Shown here: positions 49,898-59,999 of the stretch, piece by piece
Position numbering within the stretch: position 1 is the stretch's first letter
Layout: every line of letters begins with the position of its first letter
NCBI RefSeq assembly: GCF_024347375.1
Contig: NZ_AP025470.1
Coordinates: 2,790,001-2,854,000 of the forward strand
DNA from: Vibrio coralliirubri
Lineage (GTDB): Bacteria; Pseudomonadota; Gammaproteobacteria; Enterobacterales; Vibrionaceae
Direction of reading: 5' to 3'
Length of the DNA: 64,000 nucleotides
Program-made: the position numbers and the translations under genes
The notes under the pieces: generated by a model
Seen by the model: only the letters and a program-made list of their open reading frames with translations
Told to the model about the DNA's origin: nothing
Databases searched by the model: none

Positions 49898-51079
49898 ATG
49901 ATTAAATCTAATAAACTTGTTAAATCGATTTTTGCTACTTCTGTTGCTCTTTCTGCAACGATAGCTACATCGTCATTCGCCGCTCCTATTGTTGTTCCTG
50001 ATGCACCTCAAATCGCCGCTAAAGGTTTTGTTCTGATGGATTACCATTCAGGCAAAGTACTAGCAGAGAAAGAGATGAATACTCAGCTTTCTCCAGCAAG
50101 TTTAACCAAGATGATGACGAGCTACGTGATCGGCCAAGAGCTCGATCGTGGCAACATCAACCTAAACGACGATGTTGTAATCAGTGAAAATGCTTGGGCT
50201 AAAAACTTCCCAGATTCATCTAAGATGTTCGTTGAAGTTGGCACTACGGTTAAAGTTGAAGAATTAAACCGCGGTATCATCATTCAATCAGGTAACGACG
50301 CATGTGTTGCTATGGCTGAACATATCGCTGGCTCTGAAGATGCATTCGTTGACCTAATGAACGCTTGGGCAAGCTCTATCGGCATGAAAGACACGCACTT
50401 TGCTAACGTGCACGGTCTAGACAACCCGAACCTATACTCAACGCCTTACGATATGGCACTACTTGGTCAGGCGCTGATTCGCGACGTACCAGACGAGTAC
50501 CGTATCTACTCAGAGAAGAAATTCACATACAACGGCATCACCCAATACAACCGTAACGGTCTGTTATGGGATAAGAGCATGAACGTTGATGGCATCAAAA
50601 CGGGTCACACAAGCAATGCAGGTTACAGCCTAGTAAGCTCAGCGACAGAAGGCAAAATGCGCCTAGTTGCTGTAGTTATGGGCACCAAGAATGCGAATGC
50701 TCGTAAAACAGAAAGCAAAAAACTGCTTAGCTACGGCTTCCGCTTCTTTGAAACAGTGGCACCACACACAGCCGGTGAAACCTTCGTAGAAGAGAAGATC
50801 TGGATGGGTAGCAAGGACACAGTTGCACTAGGTGTCGACGAAGATACATTCGTTACGCTACCTCGTGGTCAAGCTAAGAACCTGAAGGCAAGCTTCGTTC
50901 TTGAGAAAGAGCTAGAAGCGCCAATCAGCAAAGGCGATGTAGTTGGTAAACTATTCTACCAAGTAGACGGTGAAGACGTTGCTGAATACCCACTACTAGC
51001 ACTTGAAGATGTAGACCAAGGCAGCCTATTCAGCCGCCTATGGGACTACCTAGTTCTTCTGTTCAAGGGTTTATTCTAA
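49898..51079 (+). CDS. dacA: D-alanyl-D-alanine carboxypeptidase (PBP5)
   Basis: DacA removes the last D-Ala from peptidoglycan side chains, limiting crosslinks. The 393 residues have a signal peptide ending 'TSSFA', the active serine in 'LSPASLTKMMTSYV', 'IIIQSGNDACVAMAEHI' (SGN), 'DGIKTGHTSNAG' (KTG) and a C-terminal amphipathic helix 'FSRLWDYLVLLFKGLF' for membrane anchoring. The ribosome-binding site is weak. It follows rlpA by about 90 bp. Confidence 0.97.
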   Translation: MIKSNKLVKSIFATSVALSATIATSSFAAPIVVPDAPQIAAKGFVLMDYHSGKVLAEKEMNTQLSPASLTKMMTSYVIGQELDRGNINLNDDVVISENAWAKNFPDSSKMFVEVGTTVKVEELNRGIIIQSGNDACVAMAEHIAGSEDAFVDLMNAWASSIGMKDTHFANVHGLDNPNLYSTPYDMALLGQALIRDVPDEYRIYSEKKFTYNGITQYNRNGLLWDKSMNVDGIKTGHTSNAGYSLVSSATEGKMRLVAVVMGTKNANARKTESKKLLSYGFRFFETVAPHTAGETFVEEKIWMGSKDTVALGVDEDTFVTLPRGQAKNLKASFVLEKELEAPISKGDVVGKLFYQVDGEDVAEYPLLALEDVDQGSLFSRLWDYLVLLFKGLF

Positions 51080-51166
51080 ACAAGCCAAAGGTTTGTTCTA
51101 GGTAAAACCTAAGCTTATTGTATAGCTAACCTAATGAGTAAGTTCATGATTTACTCATTAGCGAAC

Positions 51167-51192
51167 CAAAAGCCGCCATGTGCGGCTTTTGT
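51167..51192 (+). terminator. Terminator after dacA
   Basis: AAAAGCCGC and GCGGCTTTT pair over a 5-nt loop; the T run is short. Confidence 0.7.
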
Positions 51193-51314
51193 TGATCTTG
51201 AGTTCGGTGATATTTACACGTAATATTCCGCCTTATTACTCGTGTCTGTTGACCGAACACGCTTTTTATCGACATTTCGCCAATTTGCGAGAGTCTAGCC
51301 TTTTGGAGCTAATC

Positions 51315-51590
51315 ATGAACATCAATTCTGATGCAAAACTAAAAGACCTCTTAGAGTTCCCTTGTTCATTCACTTACAAAGTAATGGGCCACGCTAAGCC
51401 AGAACTGACTGAGCTAGTACTAGAAGTGATCCAGCGTCATGCTCCTGGTGACTACAACCCAACGCTAAAACCGAGTGCGAAAGGTAACTACCACTCTGTT
51501 TCTATCAATATTACTGCGACTTCAATTGAACAAGTAGAAACTCTTTATAAAGAACTGGGCGAGATCGAAATAGTTCGTATGGTTCTGTAG
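51315..51590 (+). CDS. ybeD: DUF493 family protein YbeD
   Basis: A 91-residue cytoplasmic protein with an ACT-like fold, matching the UPF0250/DUF493 family: '[20 protein letters not shown]' and '[19 protein letters not shown]'. The function is unknown. A longer frame opens at 51180, but the ATG at 51315 has GGAG 6 nt before it and matches the family. It lies between dacA and lipB, as in E. coli. Confidence 0.95.
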   Translation: MNINSDAKLKDLLEFPCSFTYKVMGHAKPELTELVLEVIQRHAPGDYNPTLKPSAKGNYHSVSINITATSIEQVETLYKELGEIEIVRMVL

Positions 51591-51607
51591 TAATCTCCGA
51601 TTACACA

Positions 51608-51641
51608 TGAAAAACAGCGGCTTATTGCCGCTGTTTTTGTT
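51608..51641 (+). terminator. Terminator after ybeD
   Basis: AAAAACAGCGGC and GCCGCTGTTTTT form a 12-bp stem over a 5-nt loop. Confidence 0.92.
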
Positions 51642-51788
51642 TAAAACACCCTATCTAGCTCAAATTCATTCAACTTAATTTTCAATAAATACAAAGAAAG
51701 TTGAAAAACCTTGCAGTCCGTCTGTAGTTAGAATCATGTTTCGCGTTTATAATGCGTTCACTTTATTAATCCTTGAGGGAGTGCTGCT

Positions 51789-52448
51789 TTGCAAAATAAG
51801 CTAATCGTAAAAAAATTAGGCCGTCAGGATTACGAACCTGTATGGAAAGCCATGCATAAGTTCACAGACAAACGCACGGAAGAAGACGTAGACCAAGTTT
51901 GGTTGGTTGAACACAACCCTGTCTTCACTCAAGGACAAGCAGGTAAAGCCGAGCATGTATTAAATGCCGGTGATATCCCTGTAATACAAAGCGATCGCGG
52001 TGGCCAAGTGACTTACCACGGCCCAGGCCAATTAGTGGCTTACTTTCTGATTAACATCCGCCGCAAGAAATTCGGAGTGCGTGATTTGGTTACTCATATC
52101 GAGAACCTCGTAATCAATACTCTGAAAGCTTACAATATAGATTCAGCTGCCCGACCTGACGCTCCTGGTGTTTATGTCGATGGCAAGAAAATCTGTTCAC
52201 TCGGATTACGTATTCGACGTGGCTGCTCGTTCCACGGGTTAGCACTCAACGTCGATATGGACCTGTCTCCATTCCTACGTATTAACCCATGTGGTTACCA
52301 AGGTATGGAAATGGCGCAGGTAAGCCAACTCGGCGGACCAAGTGAACTAGAAAACGTTGAGCAACAGTTAATACAAGAGCTCGTAGAGCTACTCGGCTAT
52401 GACCAAGTAGACATTCAAGCCACCAGTAACATTACAGCAGAAGCATAA
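51789..52448 (+). CDS. lipB: Octanoyl-ACP transferase LipB
   Basis: LipB moves octanoyl chains from acyl carrier protein to lipoyl domains, the first step of lipoate synthesis. The 219 residues include '[20 protein letters not shown]', the catalytic lysine in '[15 protein letters not shown]' and the cysteine in '[13 protein letters not shown]'. The start is a TTG at 51789 after GAGGGAG. lipA starts 4 bp past its stop. Confidence 0.97.
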   Translation: MQNKLIVKKLGRQDYEPVWKAMHKFTDKRTEEDVDQVWLVEHNPVFTQGQAGKAEHVLNAGDIPVIQSDRGGQVTYHGPGQLVAYFLINIRRKKFGVRDLVTHIENLVINTLKAYNIDSAARPDAPGVYVDGKKICSLGLRIRRGCSFHGLALNVDMDLSPFLRINPCGYQGMEMAQVSQLGGPSELENVEQQLIQELVELLGYDQVDIQATSNITAEA

Positions 52449-52452
52449 AATC

Positions 52453-53418
52453 ATGAGCAAACCAATCCAAATGGAAAAAGGCGTTAAATATCGTGACGCT
52501 GACAAAATGGCATTAATTCCCGTAAAGAATATGCCTGCTGAACAGAAAGAAGTTCTACGTAAGCCTGAATGGATGAAGATTAAACTTCCTTCAGACAGCC
52601 ATCGTATTCAAGAAATCAAATCAGCAATGCGCAAAAACAACCTGCACTCAGTTTGTGAAGAAGCGTCTTGCCCTAACCTAGCCGAGTGTTTCAACCACGG
52701 TACGGCAACGTTTATGATTCTTGGCGCTATCTGTACTCGTCGCTGCCCGTTCTGTGATGTTGCCCATGGTCGCCCTGTTGCTCCTGAAGCTGAAGAGCCG
52801 AAGAAGCTGGCTAAGACGATTAAAGACATGAAACTGAAGTACGTTGTAATCACTTCAGTTGACCGTGATGACTTGCGTGACGGCGGTGCTCAGCACTTTG
52901 CTGACTGTAACCGTGAGATTCGCGAACTAAACCCAAATATTCGTATCGAAACACTGGTTCCAGACTTCCGCGGTCGTATGGACGTTGCACTTGATCTAAT
53001 GAAAGACAACCCGCCAGATGTTTTCAACCACAACCTAGAGACAGCGCCACGTCTATACCGTAAAGCGCGTCCAGGTGCGAACTACAAGTGGTCTCTTGAT
53101 CTACTGAAGAAATTCAAAGAGCAGCACCCTGACATCCCAACAAAATCAGGTGTGATGATGGGTCTTGGCGAGACAAAAGAAGAGATCGTTCAAGTACTGA
53201 AAGACCTTCGCGAACATGGTGTGACTATGCTGACACTAGGCCAATACCTAGCACCAAGCCGTCACCACTTACCAGTAGAACGCTACGTACCGCCTTCTGA
53301 GTTCGATGAGCTGAAAGAGATTGCTCTAGAGCTAGGCTTCACTCACGCAGCATGTGGCCCGTTTGTACGTTCTTCTTACCATGCGGACTTGCAAGCTCAA
53401 GGTATGGAAATTAAGTAA
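52453..53418 (+). CDS. lipA: Lipoyl synthase
   Basis: LipA is a radical-SAM enzyme that inserts two sulfurs into the octanoyl group placed by LipB. The 321 residues have the auxiliary cluster '[13 protein letters not shown]', the radical-SAM '[10 protein letters not shown]' and the C-terminal 'VRSSYHAD' serine motif. It forms a two-gene unit with lipB and ends before a strong terminator. Confidence 0.98.
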   Translation: MSKPIQMEKGVKYRDADKMALIPVKNMPAEQKEVLRKPEWMKIKLPSDSHRIQEIKSAMRKNNLHSVCEEASCPNLAECFNHGTATFMILGAICTRRCPFCDVAHGRPVAPEAEEPKKLAKTIKDMKLKYVVITSVDRDDLRDGGAQHFADCNREIRELNPNIRIETLVPDFRGRMDVALDLMKDNPPDVFNHNLETAPRLYRKARPGANYKWSLDLLKKFKEQHPDIPTKSGVMMGLGETKEEIVQVLKDLREHGVTMLTLGQYLAPSRHHLPVERYVPPSEFDELKEIALELGFTHAACGPFVRSSYHADLQAQGMEIK

Positions 53419-53441
53419 TCACGGTTGCTTAACGAACAATG

Positions 53442-53477
53442 CAAAGGCGCTGAATATTATGTTCAGCGCCTTTTTTC
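53442..53477 (+). terminator. Terminator after lipA
   Basis: AAGGCGCTGAA and TTCAGCGCCTT form an 11-bp stem followed by six T. Confidence 0.93.
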
Positions 53478-53599
53478 TATCTTGTTCGAGCCGCTATAGC
53501 TTTATATAAAAACAACAAAGCCACTCTTATGAGTGGCCTTGTGCTTAATATTTCAAGTTCTGAGGAGGTAATTTCAAAAAGCCCTGATAGGGTTCTGCA

Positions 53600-54961
53600 T
53601 TAACCGAAAGAAGCCCAGATAACCGTTGCTACCAAGATTGGGCACACAAACTTCACATACATTGGCCAAACCTTACCAAACCAACCAAGCTGAAAATCAG
53701 GACAACCTTGCTCAAGCTCTTTCACTTTTGAAGCTCGGCTCCACACCCAACCACCAAACACACAGAACATCAGTGCAGCGACAGGTTGAAGATACTGAGT
53801 TGCAATCATCGCTACCATGCCAAACATCGCAGCAAAGTTGTAAACAATCACCACACTAAACAGCGCGATAGCACCACCAATCACCCAGCTTGTTGGCGTT
53901 CGTCTAGTATTGAAACGCTCACTCACTAGCGCTACAGGGCCTTCAAGCATCGAGATAGAAGAAGTCAGTGCAGCAATCGTTAGTAGTAAGAAGAACACAA
54001 TCGCAAAGATCTGACCAAGCACACCTAAACTATCAAACATCAACGGCAAAACCGTGAATACTAGCGTGTCAGAGCTTAATAGTGAGCCGTCTTCAGCGTA
54101 GATTTGAACGCCTTTTTGCATCGCAACAAACATTGCTGGCATCACCACTAGGCCAGCAATAAAAGCCACTGCAGTATCAACAAGCGTCACGTTCATCGCC
54201 ATTTTTGGCAGGTTCTCTTTCTTGCTTAAGTAAGAGCCATAAACCAACATAGAGCAACCACCAATGGTGAGTGAGAAGAAGCCCTGTCCCATTGCCGCCA
54301 GAATCAGTTTTCTATCCCACACTTTCTCAAAGTCTGGAACAAGGTAATGTTTTAGGCCTTCCATCGCGCCAGATTGCGTCATGATGTAAACAAACAATAA
54401 GCCAAATAAAACAAACAGCGCAGGCATCAAACGAGTCGACCATTTCTCGATGCCTTGCTTAACACCACCCTGCACAATCAAGATAGTCAGTACATAGAAC
54501 GCGACGGTACCAAACACGTTGCGCTCAACACTGAAGCCTTTAAACCAATCAGCAATCGCTTCTAGACCGATAAGATCAGCGACTGCACCAATTAGGAAGC
54601 AGATCAACCAACCACCAACAATACTGTAAAACGCCAACACAGCGCTTGGTACACTCAGTCCAATCCAACCGACAAACTCACCGACTTTCTTACCCAAAGG
54701 GTTTGTCGTCAAAGATCGCATGCTATCAACTGGGTTTGCTTGGCCATGACGGCCGATAGCCATCTCTACCACCAACATTGGGAAAGCAACCACGAAGATC
54801 ATGATCAAATAGACCAAAAGGAAAGCACCGCCACCGTTGCTGGCAACTTGAGTCGGGAAGCCCCAAATATTACCCAAGCCAACCGCTGCACCAGCCGCTG
54901 CTAAAATAAAGCCTAAACGAGAGCTAAAGTGCTCTCTTGAAGAGGAAGATTGTTGGTCCAT
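53600..54961 (-). CDS. Sodium-dependent transporter (NSS/SNF family)
   Basis: A 453-residue inner-membrane protein with about eleven to twelve helices. The family start 'SRLGFILAAAGAAVGLGNIWGFPTQ' (in part) holds the first sodium site and substrate region. NSS members import amino acids or related compounds with Na+; the substrate here cannot be read. A sodium-linked importer fits an organism that uses a Na+-pumping Nqr complex. It is a single gene, and no neighbour hints at the substrate. Confidence 0.93.
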   Translation of the reverse strand: MDQQSSSSREHFSSRLGFILAAAGAAVGLGNIWGFPTQVASNGGGAFLLVYLIMIFVVAFPMLVVEMAIGRHGQANPVDSMRSLTTNPLGKKVGEFVGWIGLSVPSAVLAFYSIVGGWLICFLIGAVADLIGLEAIADWFKGFSVERNVFGTVAFYVLTILIVQGGVKQGIEKWSTRLMPALFVLFGLLFVYIMTQSGAMEGLKHYLVPDFEKVWDRKLILAAMGQGFFSLTIGGCSMLVYGSYLSKKENLPKMAMNVTLVDTAVAFIAGLVVMPAMFVAMQKGVQIYAEDGSLLSSDTLVFTVLPLMFDSLGVLGQIFAIVFFLLLTIAALTSSISMLEGPVALVSERFNTRRTPTSWVIGGAIALFSVVIVYNFAAMFGMVAMIATQYLQPVAALMFCVFGGWVWSRASKVKELEQGCPDFQLGWFGKVWPMYVKFVCPILVATVIWASFG

Positions 54962-55203
54962 ATCGCCCGCATTAAAAATCAGTGAACTAGTTGAGAAGTA
55001 CAGTAATAAAAAGCAATGATAGGCACAACTAATAAATGAACAATTCTCTGATTTTTACAATCAATGCGCTATTTAGAACCACAAAATTAACAAATAACCA
55101 GTCTTATCGTTCAATTAGAAGCAACAAAGCGAAGTGGAAGGCTTGAGAAGGAAATGGATTAAATAGAGATAAATACTCGCCGTGTGGTTCCATTTATACA
55201 AAC

Positions 55204-55230
55204 AAAAAGAGCACCAACTGGTGCTCTTGC
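55204..55230 (-). terminator. Terminator of the YggN-family gene
   Basis: On the minus strand AGAGCACCAG and TTGGTGCTCT pair almost completely, followed by five T. Confidence 0.85.
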
Positions 55231-55250
55231 TATTCCTACGTCGATCCAGA

Positions 55251-56009
55251 TTAGATCGTAAAGACTTGATAGTCTTTTAGGTTCGGAATGATTTCATGCA
55301 ACTCTTGCTCTTGTTCCGCCATCTCATCAAGAGAATCACAGAACTCATTCGCTTCTTCTTGTACTTGTTGAGAGTGTTCTTTCATTCGCTCTTCAACTTT
55401 TAATTTTAATTCAGCCATGCTGTCAGCCAATTCAGTCAGGTTTAGGCCACCGTCTTGTTTCATTTTTTCTGACATCGCATTAAAAGCACTAGAGATAAAT
55501 TCTTGGTTAAAGATTTCTTTCGCCTTCTCAAAATCTTCAGACCAGCCATTGGCCATCGAATCAAAGCTTTCTGCTGGTAACACTAATTCGCCATCGTTGT
55601 AGTAACGCGCTTCCAGTTCTGCAAAGTAGGTTTTCATTGATTCTTTTACATTATCAAATGACTCAGGTGAATCCAGGCTAGCCGCGATATCATCAATCAC
55701 GTCATTGGCTAACGCTAAGCTATCGTTGGCCATTTGTTTCGCTCGAGGTAAGTACTCACTCATGTTTTCGCGGTATTTCTCAATCGCCGCTTGTTGGTCG
55801 GCATCAAGCTCTACCCTCTCACCATGGATATAGAGATCGTTGTTATCATCAAAAACGGCCGTATCACCATTCACTTGATGGATTTCGACTTTTTGATCAT
55901 CGATTCGTAGTTCATTCTTCAAATCAACTCGACACTGAGCAGCAAACGTTGGCAGGCTCACAACAGCGATAACCGCTGTTAGTGATGCAATTAATACATA
56001 GTTTTTCAT
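55251..56009 (-). CDS. YggN/DUF2884 family periplasmic protein
   Basis: A 252-residue exported protein with a signal peptide ending 'LPTFA'. The mature part is mostly helical and rich in Glu and Asp, with few cysteines ('AAQCRVDL' and 'NEFCDSLDE', perhaps one disulfide). The pattern 'VDLKNELRIDDQKVEIHQVN' followed by an acidic helix region fits DUF2884 (E. coli YggN), whose role is unknown. It is a single gene with its own terminator. Confidence 0.85.
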   Translation of the reverse strand: MKNYVLIASLTAVIAVVSLPTFAAQCRVDLKNELRIDDQKVEIHQVNGDTAVFDDNNDLYIHGERVELDADQQAAIEKYRENMSEYLPRAKQMANDSLALANDVIDDIAASLDSPESFDNVKESMKTYFAELEARYYNDGELVLPAESFDSMANGWSEDFEKAKEIFNQEFISSAFNAMSEKMKQDGGLNLTELADSMAELKLKVEERMKEHSQQVQEEANEFCDSLDEMAEQEQELHEIIPNLKDYQVFTI

Positions 56010-56097
56010 AACATCCTCTCATCAATCTGACAGATTACTATACCCTTGGTATATACTTCTTTGTCAGAGAAACGTTTAATATCGACTAATCAACTAG

Positions 56098-56571
56098 TTA
56101 GTCGATAGAGATAACTTCGTAGCAAAACTGTTTATCAGCGACCTTAAATTCAATCTCATCGCCAACTTCTTTACCCATTAGAGCCTGACCGAAAGGTGCA
56201 TTTGCCGTCACAATAGCTACCTCATTCTCATTCCACGTGACAGAAAGTCCGCCGACTCTCGGCCCCATAAAGAAATGTTTATATTGATCATACTCGTCTA
56301 TGACCACAACATAACTGCTCACTGTAATCTTCTCACTATCACGCAGCACTAAGTTGCGATAACACTGAATGTCGTCCTCACACTCTTGCACCCTCACCGC
56401 TTGGCCATGGGCGAGATATGAAGCTTCTAGTGCCAATGTATCGTACTTATGCTCAGGCACTGTCTCTTCATCTGTCGCAGCATCAATCGCGCGTTGAGTA
56501 GCAGATTGTGCGATACGTAATCGGGATTCGAGTTGCTCTATGATTATTTGGCGAAGCTCAGACTTATTCAT
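56098..56571 (-). CDS. GreA/GreB family protein
   Basis: A 157-residue protein with an N-terminal helical hairpin region ('LRQIIIEQLESRLRIAQSAT') and a C-terminal FKBP-like domain ('GQALMGKEVGDEIEFKVADK'), the two parts of GreA/GreB. These bind the RNA polymerase secondary channel and rescue stalled complexes. The tip region reads 'DAATDEETVPEH', with several acids, but the usual Gre tip pair cannot be confirmed by eye. It is probably a divergent paralog, so the role is inferred only. Confidence 0.75.
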   Translation of the reverse strand: MNKSELRQIIIEQLESRLRIAQSATQRAIDAATDEETVPEHKYDTLALEASYLAHGQAVRVQECEDDIQCYRNLVLRDSEKITVSSYVVVIDEYDQYKHFFMGPRVGGLSVTWNENEVAIVTANAPFGQALMGKEVGDEIEFKVADKQFCYEVISID

Positions 56572-56716
56572 ACTATTGGGGTGCTTTTCTATAGGAGCTA
56601 CAGAATAGAATTAGGTACAATCAGGTGCAAGACATTTGATTCATCAAGCGACGCTATCATGAATAGACGCCCGCTTTAGCATCAATACGACACTTAATAA
56701 CTCAGGTAGAACATAA

Positions 56717-58651
56717 ATGATTGAGCAGAAGCTAAAACAAGTATTCGGATTCGACTCACTGCGTAATGGGCAAAAGCAAGTCATTGATAATGTTCTATCT
56801 GGTCACTCGACTGCCGCGATATTCCCGACAGGCTCAGGTAAATCGCTGTGCTATCAATTACCAGCATTAGAGTTGCCGCACTTAACATTGGTGATATCAC
56901 CACTGTTAGCTTTAATGAAAGACCAACTCGCTTTCCTGCACAGTAAAGGCATTAGCGCAGCCGCAATCGAGTCAAGCCAAGACAGGCAAACCACACAACA
57001 GGTTATGCAGTCGGTACGTAACGGTGATACCAAGATCCTCATGATCTCCGTTGAGCGCTTGAAGAACGAACGCTTTCGCCAGTTTATCTCCCAAGTACCA
57101 ATCTCACTGCTTGTGGTCGATGAAGCTCACTGTATTTCAGAATGGGGACACAACTTCAGACCAGATTACCTGAAGCTTCCTCAATACCAAAAGCAGCTCA
57201 ATATTCCTCAGGTTCTGCTACTGACAGCCACTGCGACCACATCGGTTATCCAAGATATGAAGTCAAAGTTTGAAATTGATGAGGAGCGCGTTGTGGTTAC
57301 GGGCTTCTATCGTCAAAACCTCGATCTGTCGATTCAACCTTGTGAACAAACCAGCAAGTTAGAAACCTTGTGCAATGTGGTTAACCAAGCTTCTCTCGCT
57401 CCTACTATTGTTTATGTCACACTCCAACAAACAGCAGAGATGGTAGCTCAGCAACTTCGTAACGCTGGCGTTAATGCAGTGGCTTACCATGCGGGTCTCA
57501 AGCCTGAAAATAGAGATGCTATTCAACATCAATTCATGAATGATGAAGTGAGTTGTATCGTGGCAACCATTGCGTTTGGTATGGGCGTGGATAAGTCCAA
57601 TATTCGCCGAGTTATTCACTTTGACTTACCAAAATCGATCGAAAACTACTCGCAAGAGATCGGCAGGGCTGGTCGAGATGGGCAAGCGTCTGAATGTATT
57701 CTACTCGCTAACAAACATGGTTTGAGCACACTCGAGAACTTCGTTTTTGGTGATACGCCAGACAACATATCGATCCAAGCGGTATTAAAAGAGATTTACG
57801 AAAGTCAAAACATTGGCGCTTCAGGCTCGAATCAATGGGAGCTCATGCTTAATCAACTATCACGTGAATCCAACATTCGTCAGTTACCGCTAAAAACACT
57901 GTTGGTATATCTGGAAATTGAAGGCGTGATTGAACCCAAGTACAGCTACTTCGCAGACTACAAATTTAAGTTCATTCGTCCAAAACAACAAATCACCGAA
58001 CAGTTCCAAAATGAACGCCGTCAGTTTGTAGAAGCGATCTTCCAATGTTCACCTCAGGCAAGAGTGTGGTGCCAAGTCGACTTCGATGCGCTTTGGACAC
58101 ACTTCCAAGCCGATCGTCAGCGTGTGATTGCGGCTATCGACTACTTCAATGAACAAGGTTGGATTGAACTGGAAAGCAAGCAGATCACCGATGTCTACGC
58201 GATCCACAATACCTCTGAAGATATGATGCAACTGTCAGAACGCCTCACTGAGTTATTTAAAGCAAAAGAGCACAGTGAGATAAACCGCCTTAACCAAATG
58301 CTGAACTTCTTTGAGGCGGATACTTGCCTAAGCTCACGCCTTGCGAGTTATTTTGCCGATGACAAAGCACCAACAAACTGCGGTCACTGCTCTGTATGTA
58401 GAGGAGAAGTGGCAATCTTACCAACCGTTGATGTTGACCCTGTCGATGATGAGACGGTGATGACATGGATACATGAGTTCATTTCCAACAGCCAACAACT
58501 GATTACCGACGAGGCGATTACTCGCTTCTTATGTGGAATCGCCACCCCGCTTTCAACCAAACTGAAAGCCAGTAAAATGGTTGGTTACGGCAAGCTAGAG
58601 CAGCAACCGTTCAGTGATACCTTAGCGCGAGTTAAACAGCTTCCTAGATAA
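56717..58651 (+). CDS. RecQ-family ATP-dependent DNA helicase, atypical C-terminal half
   Basis: A 644-residue helicase with Walker A 'FPTGSGKSLCYQLP', DEAH box 'VVDEAHCISEWGHNFRPDY' and motif VI 'QEIGRAGRDG', all RecQ-type. The zinc site C537-x17-C555-x2-C558-x2-C561 has normal RecQ spacing but lies near residue 550. In E. coli RecQ it is at 380-403, before the winged-helix and HRDC domains. Here about 180 residues, probably holding winged-helix-like segments, come before the zinc site, and no HRDC was seen. It is therefore likely a second RecQ-type enzyme and not the standard recQ. Confidence 0.9.
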   Translation: MIEQKLKQVFGFDSLRNGQKQVIDNVLSGHSTAAIFPTGSGKSLCYQLPALELPHLTLVISPLLALMKDQLAFLHSKGISAAAIESSQDRQTTQQVMQSVRNGDTKILMISVERLKNERFRQFISQVPISLLVVDEAHCISEWGHNFRPDYLKLPQYQKQLNIPQVLLLTATATTSVIQDMKSKFEIDEERVVVTGFYRQNLDLSIQPCEQTSKLETLCNVVNQASLAPTIVYVTLQQTAEMVAQQLRNAGVNAVAYHAGLKPENRDAIQHQFMNDEVSCIVATIAFGMGVDKSNIRRVIHFDLPKSIENYSQEIGRAGRDGQASECILLANKHGLSTLENFVFGDTPDNISIQAVLKEIYESQNIGASGSNQWELMLNQLSRESNIRQLPLKTLLVYLEIEGVIEPKYSYFADYKFKFIRPKQQITEQFQNERRQFVEAIFQCSPQARVWCQVDFDALWTHFQADRQRVIAAIDYFNEQGWIELESKQITDVYAIHNTSEDMMQLSERLTELFKAKEHSEINRLNQMLNFFEADTCLSSRLASYFADDKAPTNCGHCSVCRGEVAILPTVDVDPVDDETVMTWIHEFISNSQQLITDEAITRFLCGIATPLSTKLKASKMVGYGKLEQQPFSDTLARVKQLPR

Positions 58652-58758
58652 CCTAATTTCCATATTTAGGTAAAAACCGGCTAGGCTGTAAAGTCTAGTC
58701 GGTACTCAAACACCAACACTTCAAGTCACCTCTAAGCCTAAACTCTCAACGCCTTTCC

Positions 58759-59835
58759 CTAAAAGAAACTCAGCTGACGCATTTGGTCTTTGGGTTGCAG
58801 CATTACGCTTAAACCAAGCAGGCGTATTTCTCGTCCCTGTTGTCTTTTCAGTATTTCACTTAGCAGTTCTTTGAAGTGTTCACGATCGAGAGAGGCGTGG
58901 ATGTGTTCAATCGTGGTTTGTTGAAAGTCGGCGAACTTGAGCTTAATGCCCTGCTTGATGATCGCTTTGCTTGGGCTGGCTTTTTCTAAGCGAGTTTCGA
59001 GTTCAGGAAATAGCTTGTCTTCGATTACCTGCCAACATTCAGCGTAAGTTGAAATATTTTGAGTGAAGGTGCGCTCTACGCCTACCGATTTTTGCTCGCG
59101 CTCGATGATAACTTCTCGATCATCAATGCCATGACTGCGCTTCCAGAGTGATGCACCTTGACGGCCAAACTTGAGTAGGAGGTCTCGATAGTCAGACTCT
59201 TTAATATCCTTACAAGTAAAGAAACCTGCTTGATGCAGCTTTTCAATGCTCACCTTGCCAACACCGGGAATCTTTTCAAGCGGCAGCTCATCAATCACTG
59301 ATTGTACGTCTTGTGGAGGGATAACAAACTGACCATTGGGCTTATTCAGATCCGAGGCCACTTTCGCCAAGAATTTAATCGGCGCAATTCCTGCAGACGC
59401 TGTCAGGTTCAGTTCGTTCCAGATATCACGGCGAATCGACTCAGCAATCAGAGTGGCCGAACCATGGCACTGCTTAGAATCGGTGACATCAAGGAAAGCT
59501 TCATCCAAGGAAAGAGGCTCAATGATCGATGTGTATCGAGAGAAGATTTCGCGGATCTTTTTAGATATCTCGACATAGACCGACATTCTTCCCGGCACAA
59601 CCAATAGATTAGGACAAAGCTGTAGGGCTTTTCCGGTCGGCATTGCAGAGCGAACACCAAACTTGCGGGCTTCGTAATTACAGGTGCTCAAAACACCGCG
59701 TTGCTTTTCATGCCCACCAACAGCTAACGGGCGATTTCGGTAAGCAGGGTTATCACGCATTTCTACAGCCGCGTAAAAACAATCCATATCAACATGAATT
59801 ATTTTTCTTACTTTCTCTTCACCCGCGCTACACAT
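58759..59835 (-). CDS. dinB: DNA polymerase IV (Y family)
   Basis: DinB copies past damaged bases, at the cost of accuracy. The 358 residues include 'KIIHVDMDCFYAAVEM' with the catalytic Asp, 'SLDEAFLDVT' with the catalytic Asp-Glu, and a little-finger domain. The C-terminus 'QLSFF' is the beta-clamp binding motif. The ATG at 59835 has a poor ribosome-binding site. I saw no obvious LexA box upstream, but the region is short. Confidence 0.96.
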   Translation of the reverse strand: MCSAGEEKVRKIIHVDMDCFYAAVEMRDNPAYRNRPLAVGGHEKQRGVLSTCNYEARKFGVRSAMPTGKALQLCPNLLVVPGRMSVYVEISKKIREIFSRYTSIIEPLSLDEAFLDVTDSKQCHGSATLIAESIRRDIWNELNLTASAGIAPIKFLAKVASDLNKPNGQFVIPPQDVQSVIDELPLEKIPGVGKVSIEKLHQAGFFTCKDIKESDYRDLLLKFGRQGASLWKRSHGIDDREVIIEREQKSVGVERTFTQNISTYAECWQVIEDKLFPELETRLEKASPSKAIIKQGIKLKFADFQQTTIEHIHASLDREHFKELLSEILKRQQGREIRLLGLSVMLQPKDQMRQLSFF

Positions 59836-59999
59836 CTAGAAATTACTCGACCTTACAACTGTATCTATAAACAGTATAATCCAATTATTATCAGATTTAA
59901 AACGATCTCGAGTCCAGCTAAAGAGGTTTCGCTTCAATAGCCATGAGCTCTTCTGATACTATTGTTAACGAGTATTTAGTCTATAAGTAGGGATCGCTT

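Noticed and set aside
58673..58703. Imperfect hairpin after the RecQ-family gene as a terminator
   Set aside because: The stem has several mismatches and no T run, too weak to call.
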